From positions 4,960,309 to 5,024,308 of the forward strand of contig CM070730.1 of the NCBI GenBank assembly GCA_036346275.1: DNA of 64,000 nt, in the 5' to 3' direction. Every line of letters starts with the position of its first letter. Position 1 is the first letter of the stretch. Positions 57,501 to 64,000 of this stretch are shown piece after piece. Origin of the DNA: Otatea glauca. Lineage: Eukaryota; Streptophyta; Magnoliopsida; Poales; Poaceae. The translations under genes were made by a program, and so were the position numbers. The notes beneath the pieces are model-generated. The model worked only from the letters and a program-made list of their open reading frames with translations. It had not been told where the DNA came from and made no database searches.

Positions 57501-59578
57501 CTCCATAAAAATTCATCTTACATTTACTGAAGCATCCAAAAATATTTTATTTACATGGCCTTATTTACACCTAAGCATCTCTTTTAATCTCCTAAATTCA
57601 CATATTATTCAACTTCAACAAATTTTTGCATATTCTGAAACTATAGAATTTTATATGAATTTAGAAACTGGTTTCACTCAATTTGGCCAGATGATTCAAA
57701 AGTTACTGGCATTTGAATTTCAGTCGGTTTCTGAAAATCATTCAAAAATCAGAAATACGCTTTTGCTTCAGAGAAAACGGCTTCTCTCTGTGGCAAAACG
57801 CATTCAAACGCCGGGCTCATCAAAACCGGGCCCACCGGCCGATGACCTGAACAGCGCCCGCGGTTTCTTGGTCGCCGCCGGCGAAGTAGCCCCGCCGCGG
57901 CGGAATGGGTAGCAGTTCTAGCTTCACCGCGCCAAGGTGAATCTATGGGTGGTGCTACTTCGTCGGGAGACGGCCGGGAAGGGGGCTGCCACCGCGAGGG
58001 TGCGGCGGCGCCATGGCCACGACGGCGAAACCTCGGTTAACGGCCGATTCTCCGGCGAACTAGGGCTAGGAAAGCTACAGTGGTACTAGGGGATTCGAAC
58101 TTACCCGAGTCGAGCTGCCACCGCGCGCCGGCCGGGAGGAAGAAGAGCGGCGGTGCAACGGCGCTGCAGGCAAAATGAAGCTAAAACAGCGAGTGATCAG
58201 TAAACTTGGGGTGCTAAGGGTGATCGGCCTAGAATCGATTTGAAAAGTTTAGGGCAGATTGACCTTGATTGAAGAATCCTCCCCCTTTTGGGTTCTTGCG
58301 GCGAAATGGGGAAGACGACCCCGTGCGGGCTCTTGGCTCAGCGAAATGGCAAATGCGAGGCGCAAGGAGGCACTGCGATGCAAGGGGAAGGCTTAAGGCT
58401 CGGTTTCGGCTTGAGTCAAGACACACGGCTTCGGTCGCCACTTCTGTGCCGAACGCAACCAACGACGCAGCCCTCTCTCCAGCGCGGCTCGACCACGAAT
58501 GACAGAGCACAGGCGTGAGGGAGACGGCGTGCTACGTGGAGGGCGATGAGTGCGGCCGGATGGAAGTGGTTGACGACCGGACGGCGAAGGACGGCGAAGG
58601 CGACGACTCGCTTCGGCCAGGGGAGAAGAAAGGGGAAAGGAAACCACGGGGTGAGGCTGACATGTGGGTCCGGGGCCCACTGGCAGTGAGACGAGGCTTT
58701 GCCTCAGCTTTGCCAGCGCGACAACTCAGCAGTGGCCGGGCCCACCTGTCAGCGAGAAGACACGTTTAATGTGATGGGACTGGACGGGAAACCTCCATAA
58801 TTTGGATTAGATTAAGCTTCAAACTCAGTCAAGATTTTACAAAAAAATTTGACCAAGACTTAATGGGAGTCACACATCTAATGTAAAAATTTGAGACAAA
58901 AAATATTTATAGATAATTTATTAAAATTCTTACACTGTACCCTGGTCCTGAACTTTGATTTCGGTTTTTGATTTAATTAAAGATTCATTTTATAATATTT
59001 ATTTCTGAAACTTTTTGGAGAGGCTTAAATCCTTATATATAGATCATCATAAAATTTTCAAGTCAAAAACATGATTAATTATTTTATAAAAATTCTGACA
59101 ACTGTTTTCCTTACATTTTGGACCCACTGTATTTGAATTTTTAAGAGGCCTATATCGCTTCATTTAATTATAAAAATTTTACCAGTGGTGTGTTACATAG
59201 CCAGGGCTTCGTGTAAATTTTCTTGGATTTACTTGACATGGGTTATTTTTCTTTCTCCTTTTTGATTCACTGTTGCTAGTCAAAGTTGGTCATATTAATT
59301 ATTTATTCTCAACTCTTGTGCATGAAAAGTTTATTTGTTGGTCCTACTGAAATACCAATGCAACTTGGGTTACTAGGAATTTTTATTACTTTAACCAACT
59401 CTCTTTTTATCTTTTCTCATCCTTTGTTCTTCCTTTTATTTAATCTTTTCACATAACACTAAAAACAAATTTAAGGAAATTCCATTTGGAACAAATAATA
59501 CCAAGAAACTCCAGAAATACTTATGCTCAATTTTTACACTGTACATCTTTTACTGTTCTAATTTTTCAGGACATTACA
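54593..59578 (-). mobile_element. Long solo-LTR-like unit, probably Ty3/gypsy (5.0 kb)
   Basis: It runs from TGTGAGACCC to GGACATTACA with a perfect 5 bp target duplication ATTGT (54,588-54,592; 59,579-59,583). On the minus strand it begins TGTAATGTCC and ends GGGTCTCACA. It shares blocks in the same order with the nested LTR at 41,045-43,993: a GTGTACA..TTTACCCACAAG stretch, the ACACACTTCCTTTGGTGTGT hairpin and an AGGAGATCAT-like block, all 0.75-0.9 kb from the left end. The GC-rich part lies at 57,800-58,760. No gag-pol motif is present, so it is read as a solo LTR of a related but larger family. Confidence 0.72.
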
Positions 59579-59726
59579 ATTGTCGATTTATTTGACATGC
59601 TTTTCACCTTACTGACCCCAATATGCTAGCTGATGGGAACATTATCAAATGCTGAACGCTAATCAAGTCAATATCTAGTACTAACTTTTTGGGAAAGAAT
59701 TACTTAGAGTATGTGTAACGATTATA

Positions 59727-59988
59727 CTCCCTCTGTCTAAGTTTATAGGACGTATTTTTTAATGATATTGTCTATACATATAAGATTTATTTCACATTTC
59801 AATGCAAAATTATTGTGATGTTCTCTTTATACCCCTAATTAATATCTAGATTTATTTGATATTCTCTAACATATATGCAGTAGATATAGTGTTTATAGAT
59901 AATAATTAGGAATAATCTAGTCATTTATAATATCTTCTTGGTCTATATGCTAAGAAAAAATATATCTTATAAACTTAGACAGAAGAAA
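59727..59988. mobile_element. Stowaway MITE
   Basis: CTCCCTCTGTCTAAGTTTATA at the left and TATAAACTTAGACAGAAGAAA at the right, flanked by TA (59,725-59,726; 59,989-59,990). 262 bp, noncoding. Confidence 0.82.
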
Positions 59989-60325
59989 TAATTTACTTTC
60001 AAGAAAAGATTAGCTAGCTAGCAGTACGATGAGAAGTACGGGCACTTATCTAGCAAGATGCATTTATTCGTTTTAGGGCACTGAATAGTATAATTTGGAA
60101 ATATTGGTATCAAGAAAAAAAAGACATACTACATATATGAGCATTTTTGGTATTTTCAGACATTGCATCATGCTGAAATTGTTAATGAGGATGGCGGTTT
60201 CTATAGACACGACTGAATTTTCTTTTCCGGAATTTTCCAGCAGTGTAGGTATAGATGAGAAGATTCTAGTAAAAGAAGTATAATTCTACGTGTAACCCCT
60301 CTATAATTCATACAATTGTATATAG

Positions 60326-60566
60326 AATTCATGAGTTTTGCAAACAAGCTCCTCTAATTAATTTGGTTAGCTAGTTTGATTTTATATTACAAAAAAGTGT
60401 GCAACCAAATACTTCAAGATGTAATTCATGAAGTTTTGCAATCAAGCCGCCATATTGGAACTCGGTTAGCCAGTTTGAATTTATAATATAGAAAATTTCG
60501 CAACCAAATTCTTCAATGTGTAATTCATGAAGTTTCGTAATCAAACCGCTAGATTGAAATGCCGTG
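60326..60566. repeat. Tandem repeat, period about 98 bp, 2.5 copies
   Basis: AATTCATGA(A)GTTTTGCAA recurs at 60,326, 60,423 and 60,522. Each copy continues with GGTTAGC(T/C)AGTTTGA-like and GCAACCAAAT(A/T)CTTCAA blocks. Noncoding. Confidence 0.82.
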
Positions 60567-60587
60567 TGCTAGTTTGAGTTTAGGATA

Positions 60588-61094
60588 AGGATGCTCATTG
60601 CCGAAGTCTAGCACACATTTGATCTAGGTCTAATATTCTTTTTCATAGATCTGTATTCAATCTGATCTAAAACGAGTGAGGTCCAAGTCTGACCTAGGTC
60701 CAAATGAAAGCCTGTGCCTTGATTTGGGCCTTTACATAGACAAATTATTATTTGTTTGATAAGTTGATAGTTTACGGTGCAATATTCAAGTGATAAAACT
60801 AGATCTATAATTACATATCTCACTTACTGAAAAAAGTGGTTGAAAGTTAGAATTTAAAGTATACTACTGAAGTATGTAAAACAAAAAAGAAATCATTAGT
60901 ACTAAAGGCAACATTGATTGGTTTATTTGGCTGGTGGTGAGAGATTTAGTAGAAAAACGTAAGATCTAAGCCTGTCCTGATCTGACATAGATTTGATCCA
61001 AAAAGCTATAGATCTAAAATAAGTCCAATCCATTTATAGTTTTGCACTCATCTTATCCAAAAGACTGGACCGGTCTAAGCCCAATAGCATCCCT
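60588..61094. mobile_element. Non-autonomous element with 11 bp flanking direct repeat
   Basis: The left end AGGATGCTCATTG and right end CAATAGCATCCCT are inverted matches. AGTTTAGGATA lies at both 60,577-60,587 and 61,095-61,105 (perfect). A 9-11 bp duplication suggests a Mutator-like origin. The interior has repeated GATCTA/GATCCAA words and no coding motif. Confidence 0.7.
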
Positions 61095-61118
61095 AGTTTA
61101 GGATATACAAAAGAGCAG

Positions 61119-61250
61119 TGCTTCAATGCTTCCCCTCCTAATACAAATTGCACAAATCTTGAAGCAAGCGAAGGGGTAAGTAATCTTCATCTATCCTTCA
61201 TTCATGCTTTAATATTTGTGCAACTGTAAAAAAGAAAAGCATTGAAGCAC
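61119..61250. mobile_element. Short MITE
   Basis: Perfect 14 bp inverted repeats GTGCTTCAATGCTT (61,119-61,132) and AAGCATTGAAGCAC (61,237-61,250) enclose 104 bases of noncoding sequence that also contains internal complementary words (TTGCACAAAT and ATTTGTGCAA). Confidence 0.75.
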
Positions 61251-61582
61251 CTCTCTATACAAAATCATGAAACCAAATCCTGCAAGACGTGCCTTTTTTT
61301 CAAAAGCTCAAAACTACACAAAATTATTTTCTTCTAATGTTAAGTCCCTGCATGCATGGTACCATTCAATATTTTATTTAAGAATATACTGGTCGGAGAA
61401 GAAAAAAATATGCTATATATCTTGTACATCAAATATATTTACATTTACACACATAAAACGTCATCTTTAGCTTGCAATACAATACCTTCCATTTCTAAAA
61501 ACAATAAATAGACCACTTGTTGCAGAGCAGTGTTATGCATTAATAATTAAATGCTCGATGAATGTTGTTGACTTGGCATGTA

Positions 61583-61839
61583 CTCGCTTGGTCATAAATA
61601 ATTGTTATTTTAAATATTGATACCGTCTAAAAAAATATAGATTTAATTACTAATTTTCTATTATAATATACTTATAAAACTTAATAAAATTATAATATTA
61701 TGAAAGTACTTTTCGAGATAAATTTACACATGATTTTCATGTATCCAATTTAAATATTAAAAAATATATTGATAGTCAAAGTTTTAAAAGTTTGACGGTA
61801 CCTATATCCAAAACGATGACTATTTGTGACCGGAAGAAG
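61583..61839. mobile_element. Stowaway-like MITE
   Basis: CTCGCTTGGTCATAAATAATTG at the left and TGACTATTTGTGACCGGAAGAAG at the right, with TA at both flanks (61,581-61,582; 61,840-61,841). 257 bp. Confidence 0.72.
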
Positions 61840-61841
61840 TA

Positions 61842-62566
61842 TTTGTTTAGATGTTCAATTTATTTTTAACTACGTATGAACTTATATATAGAAGAGCTTA
61901 ACATTGTTTTCGCTATTTAGTTACCCGGTAGACGATCATCCATCAGCCCATCTACCACCACAAGCCCCCACCCAACCAAAAAAAAGAGCTGTCGGGATCA
62001 TGCATGTCGCATCCTACTCAGTTTCGATATTTTTTGTCATGTCATTTACATTCAGTCAAAAATAGATATCATTTAAGCAAAGTTTTTTTATTTGCAAATA
62101 CTTATCTTTGTTTTGTTTATGTGGGCTCACTTATTATTTAGTTGTGATGGGGAGATATATGGATACATAATTAATAGGATCCACGTATGTAAAAAATCAT
62201 TAATTAATTCCTTCATTACTATTTTGCATAGAGCTAAAACCAAACATAAATGATGCAGAAAGGAGTAGTACTTCATTTCAGGAGATTAAATAGGTAGATC
62301 CAAACCCAATGCAACTAGTATATTAATCGTGTTATCTTGCCGAGTGCTTCCTTCGTTGAGAAATATAAAATGTATTTTAATTTTGCGTAAGGATTAATAT
62401 TATGGTAAAATTGAGAAATGTATGAAGGAAAATAACTTAGACACCCACTTTAATTGTCTTAAAAGATGAGACATAATACTTTGTGGATTTTTTTTAAAAT
62501 AATATATTTTATAATTCAAATTGCAGAACTATACCACGAAAAAAACAATTGCAAAAATATACACCT
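61842..62566. other. Intergenic AT-rich sequence, no gene seen
   Basis: No frame above 60 codons has a motif. Contains a CTTCCTTCGTTGAGAAATATAAAAT piece (about 62,348) that may be one end of another decayed Stowaway MITE. Confidence 0.4.
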
Positions 62567-62767
62567 GTCGCCCTACCATAGGGCGACATGCTGACTCACT
62601 CGCACTTCAGTTGGGCGACAGCAAATGTCGCCCAATTGTAGGGCGACATCTAAACTACTCACCCAATGGTAGGGCGACACGTCACTAGTCGCCCAATGGT
62701 ATGGCAACACGTCACTAGTCGTCCAATGGCAGGGTGACATGAAGAAATCGCCCAATGGTAGGGCGAC
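62567..62767. repeat. Array of GTCGCCC...GGGCGAC palindromes
   Basis: At least six variants of the 20-22 base palindrome GTCGCCCAATGGTAGGGCGAC lie within 200 bases, spaced by 10-30 bases. Several spacers share ACGTCACTA. The first, GTCGCCCTACCATAGGGCGAC, is close to a perfect inverted repeat. Short minus-strand frames here only translate the repeat. Role unknown. Confidence 0.85.
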
Positions 62768-62922
62768 TTGGCCAGAAAATTTATAAATTCTGGAAAAAAA
62801 TCTGAGAGTCTTAAAAAAAGATTAAAATATTTGGATAAACAGATTTAGGATTCAAGTAAAATATTTTTAGGCTCTAGAGAAATTTGAAATAATTTTCAAA
62901 ATTCCCTTGAACAAGTAGAGTG

Positions 62923-63215
62923 CATGGTTTTTAGCCTTTTCGGCGGCCCGTACAATGTCATGTCTAAACGGTATTTTTATGAACAGTGGACCACATTTGA
63001 TCTTTGATACATGCACTTCCATATTATGGAGAAATATGTAATTTACACCTTGCTTTGCATCTAATTTCCACTAGTGCAACAACCCTAAGTAATATAGTCG
63101 GCAACAACTCATGTCATGTTTTTCAGCCTTTTCGGCAGCCCGTACAATGTCATGTCTAAACGGTATTTTTATGAACAGTGGACCACATTTAATCTTTGAT
63201 ACATGCACTTCCATA
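62923..63215 (+). repeat. 101 bp direct duplication, copies 192 bp apart
   Basis: Copies at 62,923-63,023 and 63,115-63,215 share AGCCTTTTCGGC(G/A)GCCCG through CATGCACTTCCATA and differ at only a few bases. The spacer has no recognised feature. Confidence 0.92.
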
Positions 63216-63372
63216 ACAACTCATGTTATGAATATTTCGTACGAAGCACTTAAACTATTTGTTGAACATACATAAAGGCAAATGCACCGAAAGTTCAGAT
63301 GATAAAATAAGCAATAGATTAGATTATATTACAAGGGCATTACAACAATGACGAAATTGCTTGACGAACTAA

Positions 63373-63993
63373 CTAACGAAAGCATTGTTTGTCATAGTGG
63401 AACAGATGATCGTTCCGCCTATCTGGGTACAGCCAGAATGATGTCCCATATTTTCTGCATATTACCTGACCCGGGTAAATTTGGAGATTTGTACTCGGAC
63501 ACCGCTCAATCCCCACTATGAAAGAACTCCATGGGGATCCGTAGTGCTCCCAGGTGTCGCAGAATGGGTGGCCTATGCCGTACGTCTCGGGTGTATAAGA
63601 CAGAATTTTTTGGTCATCCCGATTCCCGGCGTCCCCTATGTTAATACCACCCGGGTTCCCGGATGGTCTGCGTAACGCGTCAAGAATTTGTTGCGTGGTG
63701 CGTAACTGCGCCGGCTACTTCCCCTTGTCCCTTCCTCTTCGAGAGGAGGTACCCTCTTGCACCTCTGTTGCGTTGGCCGTTGGCGGAGACTTGCCGAGAC
63801 GCCTGCTCTATTTCGGCTCGCACTCCACTATATGGTGCAGGAGGTGTGTGTTGGGCTTATCCTTGTACAACTAAAAGCGTGTCCTGCAGTCAATGCAGTA
63901 TGCCCGCTTTGGTAGTTGAATAACACCGTAGGCGTACTCGGGGTCTGGCTTTTCTGGGCGGTAGTAGCACCACGGAGAGGGTTGCTCCCCCAG
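63373..63993 (-). pseudogene. Unrecognised protein-coding remnant with in-frame TAG stops
   Basis: One minus-strand frame reads as plausible protein over about 205 codons. It opens with PWCYYRPEKPDPEYAYG and later contains YCIDCRTRF, HLLHHIVEC, YGIGHPFCDTWEHYGS and YGTSFWLYPDRR. It is interrupted by three TAG codons (after RTRF, after CEPK, and before PAQLRTT), has a TAA just upstream near the window edge, and ends at TAG 63,373-63,375. Cys pairs suggest a metal-binding segment, but I do not recognise the family. It could be a transposon-encoded protein, a dead host gene, or exons whose true boundaries avoid the stops. Confidence 0.4.
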
Positions 63994-64000
63994 TTATCCC

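Noticed and set aside
57655..58769. Open frames of 76-95 codons on both strands
   Set aside because: Same situation in the GC-rich part of the 5 kb LTR-like unit; composition alone explains them.
59181..59197. TGTTACA at 59,191 as the right end of the large LTR-like unit
   Set aside because: The following TAGCC does not match the left flank ATTGT; the end at 59,578 does, with a perfect 5 bp duplication.

Overview
The window is plant nuclear DNA, almost certainly from a grass (Poaceae). The evidence is a many-exon gene with GT/AG introns, several Stowaway-type MITEs (CTCCCTCC ends, TA target duplications), Mutator-like elements with 9-11 bp duplications, hAT and CACTA elements, and Ty1/copia and Ty3/gypsy LTR sequences. 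I cannot name the species. No bacterial operon, CRISPR array or rRNA/tRNA gene was seen.

Region 1 (1-30,650): one plus-strand host gene, the 3' part of a SWEETIE/HEATR5-type HEAT-repeat protein. I could follow 32 exons from 834 to the stop at 29,959. They join without a phase break into 1,650 codons. Its N-terminal exons lie left of the window. Its introns hold many transposons: a 1.4 kb Mutator-like element (2,631-4,053), several Stowaway MITEs, a degraded antisense Ty1/copia element (about 9.1-13.25 kb), a 653 bp Mutator-like element (15,071-15,723) and several hairpin MITEs.

Region 2 (30.6-47.4 kb): a transposon cluster. A 5.08 kb hAT element with a perfect 8 bp duplication (32,989-38,069) carries a dead BED/DUF659 transposase. 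Some 240 bp further on lies a Ty1/copia element (38,311-46,826) with LTRs, a PBS, a decayed gag-pol and a 5 bp duplication GTTCT. Inside its integrase sits a 2.95 kb TG...CA unit (41,045-43,993), read as a solo Ty3/gypsy LTR on the minus strand, with its own 5 bp duplication CCATT.

Region 3 (47.4-64 kb): intergenic repeats. These are an (AT)n(GT)n microsatellite, hairpin MITEs, a truncated CACTA end, a hAT-like element carrying a tRNA-like segment, a 1.77 kb CACTA element (51,661-53,430) with about six 200 bp units and a rearranged right end, a small hAT derivative (54,063-54,428), a 5 kb TG...CA unit related to the solo LTR (54,593-59,578), and more MITEs. At the right edge are a palindrome array of GTCGCCC motifs (62,567-62,767) and a minus-strand reading frame broken by in-frame stops (63,373-63,993). 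I found no intact non-transposon gene here.

Biologically, the window shows one conserved trafficking-type gene beside a layered transposon nest whose insertion order can be read from intact target duplications. Domain and family names come from motif recognition, since no database search was possible.
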